The notes under the pieces were generated by a model that ran no database searches, had not been told where the DNA came from, and worked only from the letters and a program-made list of their open reading frames with translations. From Artemisia argyi (taxonomy: Eukaryota; Streptophyta; Magnoliopsida; Asterales; Asteraceae), in the NCBI GenBank assembly GCA_030686995.1, contig CM060706.1:138409005-138473004 (forward strand): a DNA stretch of 64,000 nt. Direction: 5' to 3'. Both the position numbers and the translations under genes were made by a program. This document shows positions 30,669 through 40,899 of the stretch, piece after piece. Positions within the stretch are counted from its first letter, which is position 1, and the number at the start of each line of letters is the position of its first letter.

Positions 30669-31766
30669 ATGGAATCGGAAAAATATTTAGAAGGGAACAT
30701 GATATTTAAACCACCATATTTTGAAAATACAAGTTTTCTTGAATGGAAAAATCGATTCGAAAGTTATGTGAAATTAATAGATTATGATATTTGGCATGTT
30801 ATTTCAATTGGTGATTTTCAATCAACAAAAACCAATTTTGAAAAACAAAATAATCATTTCAAAGTAGTGCTTGATAAAAATGATATTGCTAAAATGATTA
30901 TATACAAAGCTTTACCAAATATTGAATATGAAAGAATATTTTTTTGTCAAACGGCAAATGATATGTGGAAAAGTCTTTTAAATTTTCATCAAGAGAAATG
31001 TCAAGCCAAAGAAAATTCTATATATAATATAGTTGAAAATGAAAGTATAGTAGATAAGTATCTAGTTGAAATGAGTACAAGTGCTACTAGTTCAAACTTT
31101 GCATGTGTAGGTAATAATGACGAAAACCTCATGAGTCATACCAAGAGCAAACAAGAAGGGTGTACAAAGTCAACGATCGAACATAATAATGATGATTATT
31201 ATAGTTCCGAAAGTGAAGATGAAGAATATGCAAAGGTCGTTAAAGAATTCAAGAATATTATTAAGAAGCGACTAAAAGCACAAGATAAAAGGAAAACCAC
31301 CCGAAGAAGAATATCTAGTGACGAAGACGAAACAATGAAGCACAAATGTTTCGTGGCTCATGCACCTGATGAAATATGTCCAGGAATAGATTTGGATCCC
31401 GATGAATGGATAAAGGATAGTGGATGCTCAAGACACATGACGGGGAATCGCAAGCTATTTTCTACATATAAGGCATACAACGGAGGTAATGTTGTTTTTG
31501 GTAGTGATCGTCGTGGAAAAATCATAGGCAAAGGTACGATCTCTCAAGACTCTCTAACTATTGAAAATGTCGAGCATGTAGATAATCTAACTTATAACTT
31601 GCTTAGTATAGGCCAAATATGTGATAATAAGTGTAGGGTTACCTTTACCGAGAAAGATAGTGAAATAATTAAGGATAAGAAAGTTATAGGTAGAGGAATT
31701 AGGAAACGAGGTATATATGTTATGAAATTAGGAGACAAACCGGTATTTATAGGCAAAGAATTCTGA
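30669..31766 (+). CDS. gag: Ty1-A Gag-protease fusion ORF, 365 residues
   Basis: Uninterrupted frame. Residues 1-120 are a copia-type gag (FENTSFLEWKNRFESYVK, YDIWHVISIGDF, MIIYKALPNIEYERIF, TANDMWKSLLNFHQ). Residues about 160-215 are an acidic then basic linker (DDYYSSESEDEEYAKVVKEFK). From about residue 248 comes the protease-like domain, WIKDSGCSRHMTGN with catalytic DSG, then the GNVVFGSDRRGKIIGKG and LLSIGQICDNKC blocks. There is no CCHC zinc knuckle, which normally stands between these parts, so internal in-frame deletions are likely. It ends at TGA right at the element's broken edge. Whether it is expressed is unknown. Confidence 0.8.
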   Translation: MESEKYLEGNMIFKPPYFENTSFLEWKNRFESYVKLIDYDIWHVISIGDFQSTKTNFEKQNNHFKVVLDKNDIAKMIIYKALPNIEYERIFFCQTANDMWKSLLNFHQEKCQAKENSIYNIVENESIVDKYLVEMSTSATSSNFACVGNNDENLMSHTKSKQEGCTKSTIEHNNDDYYSSESEDEEYAKVVKEFKNIIKKRLKAQDKRKTTRRRISSDEDETMKHKCFVAHAPDEICPGIDLDPDEWIKDSGCSRHMTGNRKLFSTYKAYNGGNVVFGSDRRGKIIGKGTISQDSLTIENVEHVDNLTYNLLSIGQICDNKCRVTFTEKDSEIIKDKKVIGRGIRKRGIYVMKLGDKPVFIGKEF

Positions 31767-31791
31767 CACAGGAGTTTGATCGACTTGAAGT

Positions 31792-33121
31792 ATATATAAA
31801 AGGTAAAAATGGACTATTTTCATAAAATATAAAAACCTATTTAAGTTAGAAGCATAACACAATACTAAGGAGCTTCATGCAAGGAGTACTATGTGGATAT
31901 TTCGTTTTGACGAGTTTGTTGGGTTTACAAATTAAAGTGCCCTGACTCCTCGAACGATTATTGCATATACTTCTGAGATATGATGGCCTGAACGGTGTTA
32001 TGTTATAACTAAACCCTAATAACAACATAACTCATTAATAGGAAACTTTGTGTGAGGAGTATTAACTTCTGAATTATGATGGCCCGAATGGTATTATGCT
32101 GATCACATAATACAATAGTAGGGAGCTTCATGTGAGGAGTCATATACTTCTGAATTACAATGGCCCAAACAGTGTTATGTTATATATATAAAAACCTAAA
32201 TAGTAATTAGTTAAGAAAGCCTAGACTAAGACTTGACATACGCACACCCACACTACCCCAGGATACGTGAGTAAGTTGTCTAAACCCACTACTTAAACTA
32301 GCTAGAGATCAGGTGAGTTTTCATAGCCTCACACCCTTTTAAATGCTTTTTAAATGTTTTACAAACCTTGTGAGGGGAAAAATGCTTTAAAACCAAATAC
32401 AAGTCTTTGATTTGGATATTGCACGAGTAAACTAACAGCCATCATTACATAACCCAAAATTCATGAATCTAATCATTTGGAAGGTTTTATCCAAACGAAC
32501 GCGGATATAGTTGATAAATCTATTGGAGTTTAACAACTCCCGTTGGTATTAACACCCCACTAGGTGGTACCAATAAGTACTATATTTGAACCAACTGAAG
32601 GTTTAACTTTGGCAAGTTATCATTCCCATCCCCTCATGGTTTGGTTTGCAGACCCCATGATCCGGATCGTTAATGTGTGGTTCATGAGCTTAGTGCAATA
32701 TACCTTATTTCTAAAACTAACCCTTTTCCACACATAGAGTTTAACCTGAACTCTATGGAACTTGTATTTACTCTTTACTTTTTAAACCTATGACTCTCAC
32801 TCAACATACGTGTTGACTTTTAAGCATGTTATCTTAGGTAATTAGGCACTATAGAAACCCTGGCATGGAGAACCACTGGACATGAGGACGTCCAGAATAG
32901 TTATCATTCATCAATTTTGTGCCATAAAACGTATCTTAGGGACCTCTCTTTTGGTAAAAGTATATCTTTTGTTGTAAACACTCTGATGAATAAATGAATG
33001 ATAACAACCTTCTTCAAAAACGTCTCTTTTCGAGTCGTTTTCTATTATCTTGTCTTTGTTTCCTTGAGTAATGCCCCAAACACTTTATCCGCTGCGATCA
33101 ATGAAAAATGGGGGTGTTACA
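31792..33121 (+). repeat. Ty3-A 3' LTR fragment
   Basis: Matches 699-2015 through the tandem array, the CAG/GTGAGT site (32312/32313), the CTTAG/GT site (32837/32838) and the final GGGGGTGTTACA. The first part of the LTR is lost; the break is in or next to a TATATATA stretch. Ty1-B gag begins at 33122. The 77-codon frame 32998-33231 straddles the junction and is not a gene. Confidence 0.9.
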
Positions 33122-34300
33122 TGCAGGGTCGGATACCCATCCTCCAATGCTCGACAGAACCAACTATGAATCATGGGCACAAAGGATTCGTCTCTATTGT
33201 TGGGGAAAGGAAAACGGGGTTAACATTTTGAAATCCATTGATGAAGGACCTTTTCGAATGGGCATCACTAGAGACACTGTTGCAGCTACTGATGATCAAC
33301 CTGCTGTAGTTGGTCCAGACAGACCTCGCACCTACAATGAGTTATCTGATGAAGAAAAGAAACGCTATGATGCCGACATCAGAGCATCGAATATTGTCAT
33401 TCAAGAGCTTCATAAAGATGTCTACAAACTTATCAACTACAACACAGAAGCCAAAGCAGTTTGGGATAATGTGAAAATGCTTCTTGCAGGGTCTGAGTTA
33501 ACCAAAGAAGATCGTGAGTCTCAGCTATATGATGAATTTGAGCACTTCAAACTGAATCCAGGTGAAAGCATCACTGACTATTATGTCAGATTTCACAAGC
33601 TGGTCAATGATATGAGGATCATCAAGATGACAATGCCCAACATTCAGCTTAACTCCAAATTCGTGAATAACATGGCACCTGAATGAGATAGGTTTGTTAC
33701 GGCTGTTAAACTCAAAAAAGGTCTCAGGGATACTCAATCCTTCAGCAACAACATGAGAAGCATGCTGCTTATGATCGGTTAATGCGGGAAAAACTCAATC
33801 CTTCAGCAACAAATGACTCTCTTGCATTCGTCTCAAATGTTCAGCAGCTTAATCAATCTTCAGTTGATCCACCTCAACCACAACATCCTTCATCCAGGTC
33901 CACTACTACAACTGGTCAAGCATCAACCCCTTCTCCATCAGCATTAAACACCCATCTGGACTCTGGTTACTCCCACACTGAAATGATGATTGATAATATT
34001 TCCAATCAAGTTTCCTTACTAGTCCAACAGTTCAGGGCTGCACTTCCACCAACTAATAACCAACTCCGGTCTTCATCTAACCCACAAAATCAGGCAGTTA
34101 TAGAAGATGGTAGGGTGGTGGTGCAGAATGTGCAAGGAAGACAAAACTTGAATCAAAGAAATGTTGGTAGGGGAAATGTGCCCTATAAAGTTGGGAATGC
34201 GCTTCAAGTCAAGCTAGGCAGCCTAAGTGCTACAACTGTGGAGGATTGGGCCACATAGCTAGGAATTGCACTCAACCAAAGCGTCCACAAAACTCTGAGT
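33122..34300 (+). pseudogene. gag: Ty1-B gag with zinc knuckle
   Basis: The first stretch (to 33686) has PPMLDRTNYESWAQRIRLYC, LSDEEKKRYDADIRASNIV, AVWDNVKMLLAGSELTKEDR and ITDYYVRFHKLVNDMR, the UBN2-type copia gag. A TGA follows (33684-33686), then a shifted frame 33782-34258 with a Ser/Thr/Pro/Gln-rich tail and QAVIEDGRVVVQNVQGRQN. The CCHC knuckle (CYNCGGLGHIARNC, about 34228-34269) is in a third frame, which leads on into the spacer. A short local repeat (CTCAATCCTTCAGCAACAA, at 33732 and 33792) marks one slip site. Gag would form the particle; this copy is dead. Confidence 0.88.
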
Positions 34301-36351
34301 ACTTCAAAGACAAGATGTTGCTAATGCAGGCACAAGAGAATGGGACAGCTTTGGATGAAGAAGCTCTGCTCTTTCTGGCTGGGGATGACGGGAATACTTT
34401 TGATGCTGATGTGGATGATCAACCTATTCAGGACATGGCACTGAATGACCCGAACATCTTTCAAGTTGAAGACTGTGATGCATTTGACTCAGATGTTGAT
34501 GACGAACCCACAGCTCAAACCATCTTCATGGCAAATCTGTCTGCTGCTGTTTCCTCATCACATCAATCTGGCTCTCCCATCACATCTGTTATCTCTGAGG
34601 TACCACACTCACATGATCTGAATAAACCTACCAATTCACAGCTAGTTTATGACCCGGTACAACTCAAGAATGTTGATAACACATATACCATTGATATGGG
34701 AAATAGCAATATTATTTCATATGAAAGGTATGTGAGTGACAATGGCCTGTCAGCTGTACTGAGTAATACACCGTCTGTTGATTTAAGTGAACATGAGTTG
34801 CATGAGCACACAATATATAACCCTGATGACTCCCTGACCACTAGATTTAACATCCTTAAGGATCAGGTGACTATATACGAACAACGTGTTAAATTTAAGC
34901 TTACTGAACGTGAGCAGAAGATGGAATGGCAAATACGTGCTTACATAACTGAAAATAATTCTAAACAAGAAACATTGAAAAGGGAGTTACTATCTTTGCA
35001 AAAACAGTTGGATCAATCCGTCAAACAGAAACATGAGATTCAAAAGGGATTAACCTCGCTCAAACACGATTACAAAGATAAAGAAACAAAACTTCTGAAT
35101 GATTTCTCCAATCTTAAAATGTTGAAAAATAAACTGGAAGAAAAGTTGTACACGCAAGGCCAAACCATTCAATCTGCACAAATGATGCATAATCATAGGA
35201 AATTAAGAGATGAATTTAGTGAACAGGATGTCTCTAAACCAAAAGCCGATTTCCTTAGAAATGGTATAGGTGATCAACCTACGTTATATGATGCAAACAT
35301 TATGCTTTTGCCTACTCATGCCCCTCCTGATGTGAGATCCTATGATGAGATTGATGAGATGGAAGAAAGAACTAGGGAAAAACTTGCTGAGCAATTAAAG
35401 GATCCCCTGTGCATTGCTAATAATATTGTATTTCAATATGATTATACTGATGATAATCATTCAGCCATTTTTGTTCCTCAAAAGAAAATCCTCCCTAAGA
35501 AAGTTTTTTGGAATATTGACTTAGAGAAAATGAAAGCTAAAAGACTTGTGGGTAACACACGTACTATTTTTAGGATAGCTGACCCAACTACTTATCCTCT
35601 GAACACGCCCAAGCACTTTGTACCATTTACTCTTCCCACACAGTGTAATACTCTAATTGGATTATATGTTCTTTGTCAACTGTTTAATAATTTTGATAAA
35701 ACATGTAAAAAGAGAATTACACCAATGGGGATTACTGAAGGGAAAAGGGGATTTGAGCAAACAAAACGGTGTTACCTAACTGAAGTCATGCCATTTTTCG
35801 ATCTTCTCAAAGAATACTTTGAGGGTCTTAAAAAAACAATTAATAATGATGTGACTGAAATGAAAAAGGTCTTCAAATATGTGGAAAATGAGGGTAAACA
35901 ATTGGCAATTGATCTCAAATATAGTGAAATTGACAGGAAAAACATTCTCATTATGAATGAAAATTTGATTGCTAATTGCATTGCACAAGATGTATTCTAC
36001 ACTATCACCGACTCTGCATTATTTGCTCGACAATTTCATGAAATGTCGGTTACTTTAAATGTCTTCCAAAACCGTGTGATTGAGCTTGAGGGGGAGAATT
36101 TCAAATTACATCAAAAAATTCAAAACGACGACCATGATAATGTGGTTAGGCATTTCTTAAAACTTGAAGTTGATAATCTTAACTTACAACTAAAATATCA
36201 ACATCTAGAAGAAAGCATAAAAATCTCAAATGCCAAGACATCTTCGGATGCTCCTGAATTTGACACATGTTTTGAATTAGCCAAAAGGGATGAAGTAATT
36301 CAAGCTCACTCAAACACGATTCGGAAGTTGAGGGCCAAATTGCACAATTAA
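34246..36351 (+). CDS. Ty1-B long spacer region, open frame with coiled coils (start inside the zinc knuckle)
   Basis: A 701-codon open stretch that begins within the zinc knuckle and is the continuation of gag, not a separate gene. After a CTQPKRPQN linker and an acidic block with repeated DADVDDQP/DSDVDDEP motifs, residues about 200-310 are a strong coiled coil (KLTEREQKMEWQIRAY, LLSLQKQLDQSVKQK). A middle region (residues about 415-520) has FWNIDLEKMKAKRL, CKKRITPMGITEGKRGFEQTK and FFDLLKEYFEGLKK. The end returns to coiled coil (VIELEGENFKLHQKIQ, LEVDNLNLQLKYQHLEES). Copia elements normally pass from knuckle to protease within a short linker, so this is an unusual insert. Function unknown; I have seen it only in Asteraceae-type elements. 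Confidence 0.75.
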   Translation: MGHIARNCTQPKRPQNSEYFKDKMLLMQAQENGTALDEEALLFLAGDDGNTFDADVDDQPIQDMALNDPNIFQVEDCDAFDSDVDDEPTAQTIFMANLSAAVSSSHQSGSPITSVISEVPHSHDLNKPTNSQLVYDPVQLKNVDNTYTIDMGNSNIISYERYVSDNGLSAVLSNTPSVDLSEHELHEHTIYNPDDSLTTRFNILKDQVTIYEQRVKFKLTEREQKMEWQIRAYITENNSKQETLKRELLSLQKQLDQSVKQKHEIQKGLTSLKHDYKDKETKLLNDFSNLKMLKNKLEEKLYTQGQTIQSAQMMHNHRKLRDEFSEQDVSKPKADFLRNGIGDQPTLYDANIMLLPTHAPPDVRSYDEIDEMEERTREKLAEQLKDPLCIANNIVFQYDYTDDNHSAIFVPQKKILPKKVFWNIDLEKMKAKRLVGNTRTIFRIADPTTYPLNTPKHFVPFTLPTQCNTLIGLYVLCQLFNNFDKTCKKRITPMGITEGKRGFEQTKRCYLTEVMPFFDLLKEYFEGLKKTINNDVTEMKKVFKYVENEGKQLAIDLKYSEIDRKNILIMNENLIANCIAQDVFYTITDSALFARQFHEMSVTLNVFQNRVIELEGENFKLHQKIQNDDHDNVVRHFLKLEVDNLNLQLKYQHLEESIKISNAKTSSDAPEFDTCFELAKRDEVIQAHSNTIRKLRAKLHN

Positions 36352-37640
36352 AGTCTAACATGGGCGACGTGACCAATACCAATCACCAAATGGTGTTAGA
36401 TTCTTAAAGCTTTCAGAAGCAAGGCATCATTAACGAATTAAAACATGAAAATGTGTGGCTTCGTGCTGAAATGCCAAATGCTAAACAACGTTACAAAGAG
36501 TTATTTGAGTCTATTATAATAACACGTGACCAAAACAATGAAAAAGTCACTTCTTTGTTAAACGAAATTGAGAATCTAAAGACTATGGTGAAAGGTAAAA
36601 TGCCATTTGTTTCATGTGACCATGAGATTTCCAATGTTCATGTTTGTAAGAAATATGCGTGTGATGCCTTGAATGTTTCTCTTCCCCTTAGGAACAATAA
36701 GTTAGTTCACAACAACTATCTTAGACATCTTAAGGATTGCCTTGTCATACTTAGAGAAACCATTAAAGATAATAGGATAACTAAACAGCTGGATGATGTT
36801 GTTGTTGGTGCTTGATTTCTCACTAATAGAGCTCAGGAATTATTAGAATACGCTTTAGGATCATGCCCCAAGAACGATATCAAGCAGGATAGGTTATTTG
36901 CATCTCACTCTAATGGTTGCAACAAACATGTTACTTTTGATAAACCCCAAACAATGTCACAATCCAACACCACTAAGCATACTAATGTTCCCATTATTGC
37001 TTCTACAGGAGTAAACGGTGTATTTAAAGCTAGCAAGTTACAGCCTAGGGGCAATACAAAGAATGATAGGGTTTTGCTGGCTAAGAGTGCACTTATGAAG
37101 GAAGTAGAAGAATCCTCTAGGAACAATAAAGTTATGTCTAATGAAAGGAATCGAGTTGACTCAAACATTTATGTTAACAATGATGTAATTAATTTGAATT
37201 CTGGTGCTATTTGTAAGACTTATAACGAATGTTTATTTTTTGGTAATCATGATGTTTGTGTTGTGTCCTTCTTAAAATCCTCTATGCAATCTTTGGTTAA
37301 GAATGTTTTGAGTGCTAAACGAGTTAGGCAGGTCTGAATAAAATAGGAAAGGTTTTCACTAATGTTGGTTATCAATGGAAGCCTACTGGAAGGAAATTCA
37401 CCCTAGGAGAAAAGTGCCCCTTGACTAGGATCACTAACTCTAAAGTAGTGCTAATTAAGAAATGGAGACCTACTAGTAGAAGGTTCCCCGTAGGAGCACT
37501 TAGTACCACTCCTAGGTCTAGTGCATCAACTTGTAAAAATACCAACAATATCTCTGTGACTTATGATAATCCAATGTTTATATGTGATAACCAAACGGAC
37601 CCCAATTGCTTATAGGGCTCCAGCTTTTTCAGTTATCCAC
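36352..37640 (+). pseudogene. Ty1-B spacer, decayed second half
   Basis: Continues the spacer in changed frames: 36453-36815 (AEMPNAKQRYKELFESI, KMPFVSCDHEISNVHV), then past a TGA at about 36813 to VTFDKPQTMSQSNTTKHTN and so on up to 37337. After another shift comes 37421-37615 with the TRITNSKVV, WRPTSRRFPVG and NPMFICDNQTDPNC stretches. Still low in recognised domains and Ser/Asn/Lys-rich. Together with the preceding frame the spacer spans about 3.3 kb before the protease. Confidence 0.75.
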
Positions 37641-37860
37641 CATTGTCTGGTTTTAAATGCAGGTCGTACAAATTGTCCTTTGGTATTTTGACTCAGGCTG
37701 CTCAAAACATATGACCGGGGATCGCTCGCGGCTCAAGAATTTCGTGGAAAAGTTCATTGGTACGGTCAGATTTGGGAACGACCACTTTGGCGCAATAATG
37801 GGTTATGGTGACTACGTCTTTGGAGACAGTGTGATATCCAGGGTGTAATACGTGGAGGGA
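37641..37860 (+). pseudogene. pol: Ty1-B aspartic protease
   Basis: WYFDSGCSKHMTGDRSRLKN with catalytic DSG at about 37688-37696, then GTVRFGNDHFGAIMGYGDY. A TAA at about 37846-37851 stands where the next block (YVEGLGHNLFSVGQFCD) continues in the same frame. It would cleave the polyprotein. Confidence 0.88.
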
Positions 37861-38590
37861 CTTGGGCATAATCTATTTTCTGTTGGTCAATTTTGCGATT
37901 CAGATCTTGAAGTTTCCTTCAGAAAACATACATGTTTTGTTAGAGAATTAGATGGCATAGACCTTCTCAAAGGCAGTTGGGGCACTAATCTTTATACCAT
38001 CTCAATTGAAGACATGATGCGGTCCTCTCCGATTTACTTGCTCTCAAAGGCATCCAAGAACAAATCATGGTTGTGGCATCGTCGTTTAAACCACTTGAAC
38101 TTCGGTACCATCAATGAACTTACCCGTAAGGATCTTGTTCGAGGTTTGCCAAACTTAAGTATGAAAAGGATCATCTATGCTCCGCGTGTCAAATGGGCAA
38201 GAGCAAAAAGCACACCGACAAACCCAAAACTGTCAATTCCATTATGGAAGTTCTACACACTCTTCACATGGATCTTTGTGGACCAATGAGGGTTCAAAGT
38301 ATCAATGGAAAGAAATATGTGCTAGTTATTGTTGATGACTTGTCTCGCTTCACATGGGTAAAGTTTTTGCAATCAAAGGATGAGACTCCAGAGATCATCA
38401 TAAGACTCATCAAGCAATTCCAAGTTTGACTCAACAAAACTGTTAGGTTCATTCGCACTGACAATGGAACGGAGTTCGTAACAAACAACTTACTCAATTT
38501 TATGAAAGTGTCAGCATTAGTCACCAAAAGAGCATTCCACGTACTCCTCAACAAAATGGAGTTGTTGAAAGGCGTAACCGCTCCTTGGTT
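37852..38590 (+). pseudogene. pol: Ty1-B integrase zinc domain and core
   Basis: GAG-pre-integrase module with the zinc-binding histidines (WLWHRRLNHLNFGTINEL). The cysteine pair (CSACQMGK-like, near 38180-38205) lies across a frameshift. The core then follows: HTLHMDLCGPM (first Asp), VRFIRTDNGTEF (second Asp, after a TGA at 38427-38429), and the NGVVERR-like block with the catalytic Glu near 38560. At least two frameshifts and two stops. Confidence 0.88.
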
Positions 38591-39286
38591 GAAGCTGCTA
38601 GGACTATGCTCATCTTTTCTAAAGCTCCCATGTTCCTTTGGGCAGAGGCTATTGCAACCGCTTGCTACACACAAAATCGATCCTTGATACATCCTCTCCA
38701 CTGCAAGACACCGTATGAACTGGTTCATGGCAGAAAACCAGACCTTTCGTTCCTACGAGTATTTGGCGCTTTGTGTTATCCAACGAATGACAGTGAAGAT
38801 CTTGGGAAACTCAAGGCCAAAGCAGACATTGGTTTCTTCGTTGGCTATGCTCTAGAACGAAAAGGGTACCGAATCTACAACAAACGTACCAGAGACATAA
38901 TGGAGACAATTCATGTGACATTCGATGAGCTGACTGAGCAACAGGCTCCTGGACAAGAAAGTCCTGGACACGTACCAACTCTTTTGTCTCCTGGACCCAT
39001 AAGCTCCGGGCTTGTACATAATCCTACATCTGCTACACCTTTTGTGCCTCCTACAAGTGAAGATTGGAAGAAACTATTTGACCCAATGTTTGATGAATAC
39101 TTTGAACCTCAAAATGTAGCTGCTTCTGAAGCTCCAGTCGTTCCACAACTGGCTTGTCCAGCACATGTTCCACTCCATAATGCTGGACCATCCACATCGC
39201 TGTCATTAGATCTAGAAGCCCCCACTTTCAGTCACTCAGTTTCTACATCGAATGTTCACTCTTCATTTGTATGAAGAGAAGCAGCT
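38585..39286 (+). pseudogene. pol: Ty1-B integrase C-terminus and linker to RT
   Basis: MVEAARTMLIFSKAPMFLWAEA and HCKTPYELVHGRKPDLSFLRVFG are the usual copia post-core blocks, then GFFVGYALERKGYRIYNKR. A Pro/Ser-rich linker follows (SPGHVPTLLSPGPISSG). A TGA at 39272-39274 interrupts; the frame continues unchanged into RT. Confidence 0.9.
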
Positions 39287-40207
39287 GTGGACAATTCTTT
39301 TGAAGTAAATCCTTTCGCTCCACCTGATGACGAGCCGTTTGTTAACATCTTTGCTCTTGAATCCTCTAATGATGCAACATCCTCAGAAGAATCAAACACG
39401 ACGACCTCAATTCACTATCCTCAACCCCATGAGCATCTCAGGAAATGGACAAATGATCACCCAATTGACAACATCATTGGAAACCCTTCTCGTCCAGTAT
39501 CAACCCGTAAACAGCTTGCTACTGATGCATTATGGTGCTTCTTCAATTCCGTCCTCTCCAAAGCTGAGCCCAAGGATTTCAAAGAGGCAATGTCTAAACA
39601 CTCATGGTTTACCGCTATGGTAGAAGAGATTCATGAGTTTGATCGACTTGAAGTGTGGGAATTAGTACCACCTCCCAATTGTGCTACGATCATTGCTCAC
39701 AAGTGGATATTTAAAGTAAAGCTTGATGAGCATGTAGATGTATTGAAGAACAAGGCAAGGCTTGTTGCAAAAGGATACCCTCAAGAAGAAGGAATAGACT
39801 TTGAAGAATCCGTCGCACCTGTTGCTAGAATTGAAGCCATAAGAATATTTCTTGCTAATGCTGCCAGTCAGAATATGGTGGTATATCAAATGGACGTTAA
39901 GATTGCATTTTTAAATGGCAATCTAAAGGAGGTGGTGTATGTTAGCAAACCTGAAGGATTCATGGATCCGGAACGTCCTAACCATGTCTATCATTTGAAG
40001 AAGGCTCTTTATGGGCTTAAGCAAGCTCCTAGGGCGTGGTATGATACTTTGTCACAATTCCTTCTTGCCAACAAGTTTACCAAGGGTGATGTTGATCCTA
40101 CACTCTTTACCAGAAAAACAGACAAAAACTACCTTCATGTACAAATCTATGTTGATGATATCATATTTGCCTCCTCTGATCCTAAAGAGTGTGCTCGTTT
40201 CTCCTAA
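39287..40207 (+). pseudogene. pol: Ty1-B reverse transcriptase
   Basis: Open for 306 codons. Blocks: [107 protein letters not shown] and the catalytic YVDD ([12 protein letters not shown], about 40146-40175). A TAA at 40205-40207 follows CARFS, then the same frame continues. The antisense frames here are shadows. Confidence 0.93.
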
Positions 40208-40899
40208 GAGATGAGCTCTATGTTTCAGATGTCCATGATGGGACAAATGTCGTTCTTTTTGGGCTTGCAAGTATCTCAAAATCCCAATGGCATATTCATC
40301 AATCAATCCAAGTATGCTAATGAAATCTTGAAGAAATTTGGATTCGAATCCTGTGACTCTGTTGATACACCCATGATCGAAAGATCAAAACTCGATGAAG
40401 ACAATGTTGGGATTCCGGTTGACCAAACCAAGTATCAGAGTATGATTGGCTCCTTAATGTACCTCACTGCTAGCAGACCGGACCTCCAGTTTGCTGTCTG
40501 CATGTGTGCTCGATATCAATCCAAACCAACCAAGAAGCACTTGGAAGCAATCAATAGGGTCTTTCGGTATCTTAAAGGAACAATCCCCATGGGTCTCTGG
40601 TATCCCAAGGACACCATTATGACGCTCACGGCTTATTCCGAAGCTGACCATGCGGGATGTCAAGACACTCGTCGAAGCACATCTGGAGGTGCACAGTTTC
40701 TGGGTGATAAGCTGGTTAGTTGGTCTTCAAAGAAACAGATGAGTACTTCGATCTCCTCCACAGAAGCTGAATACATTGCCATGTCATCTTGTTGTGCTCA
40801 AATCTTATGGATGAGATCACAACTTTCGGACTATGGCTTTGTGTTTAACAAGGTTCCCATGTATTGTGACAACAAAAGTGCTATAGCTCTCTGCTGCAA
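40208..40899 (+). pseudogene. pol: Ty1-B RT thumb and RNase H, split by Ty3-C
   Basis: [58 protein letters not shown] and the RNase H blocks [37 protein letters not shown] and [11 protein letters not shown]. The sequence is cut after Cys-Cys-Asn by Ty3-C at 40900, and continues at 54014. The apparent end of the reading frame at 40936 belongs to the inserted LTR. Confidence 0.92.
40895..40899. repeat. Target-site duplication of Ty3-C, left copy (TGCAA)
   Basis: TGCAA immediately before TGTAACAACC at 40900; repeated at 54009-54013 after the element. Confidence 0.95.

Larger units (their letters stand above)
27634..31791 (+). mobile_element. Ty1-A: truncated Ty1/copia element with gag-protease ORF only
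   Basis: 5' LTR in two pieces (27634-28225 and 29948-30600), primer site at 30603, one open frame 30669-31766 fusing gag to the aspartic protease. No integrase, RT, RNase H or 3' LTR follows. About 25 bases after the stop, the sequence passes into the middle of the Ty3-A LTR. GAGTTTGATCGACTTGAAGT at 31774-31793 is identical to a piece of Ty1-B pol (39632-39651) and may be the last shred of this element's own pol. The gag style suggests the Sire/Maximus lineage (inference). Confidence 0.85.
1..33121 (+). mobile_element. Ty3-A: Ty3/gypsy LTR retrotransposon, split and partly deleted
   Basis: The element is recognised from two copies of one LTR (1-2015 and about 31792-33121, both ending in GGGGGTGTTACA), a tRNA-Met-type primer site at 2019, gag at 3520 and a gypsy-order pol (protease, RT, RNase H, integrase) at 24899-27633. 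It is interrupted by Ty3-B at 4054 and by Ty1-A at 27634. Deletions removed the middle of gag and everything between the integrase core and the middle of the 3' LTR. To its right, Ty1-B gag begins exactly after the LTR end, so Ty3-A inserted into Ty1-B. The expected 5-bp target duplication (TGCAG, 33122-33126) should lie just left of the window. Clade is not certain; the RT and integrase look chromovirus-like. Confidence 0.88.
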
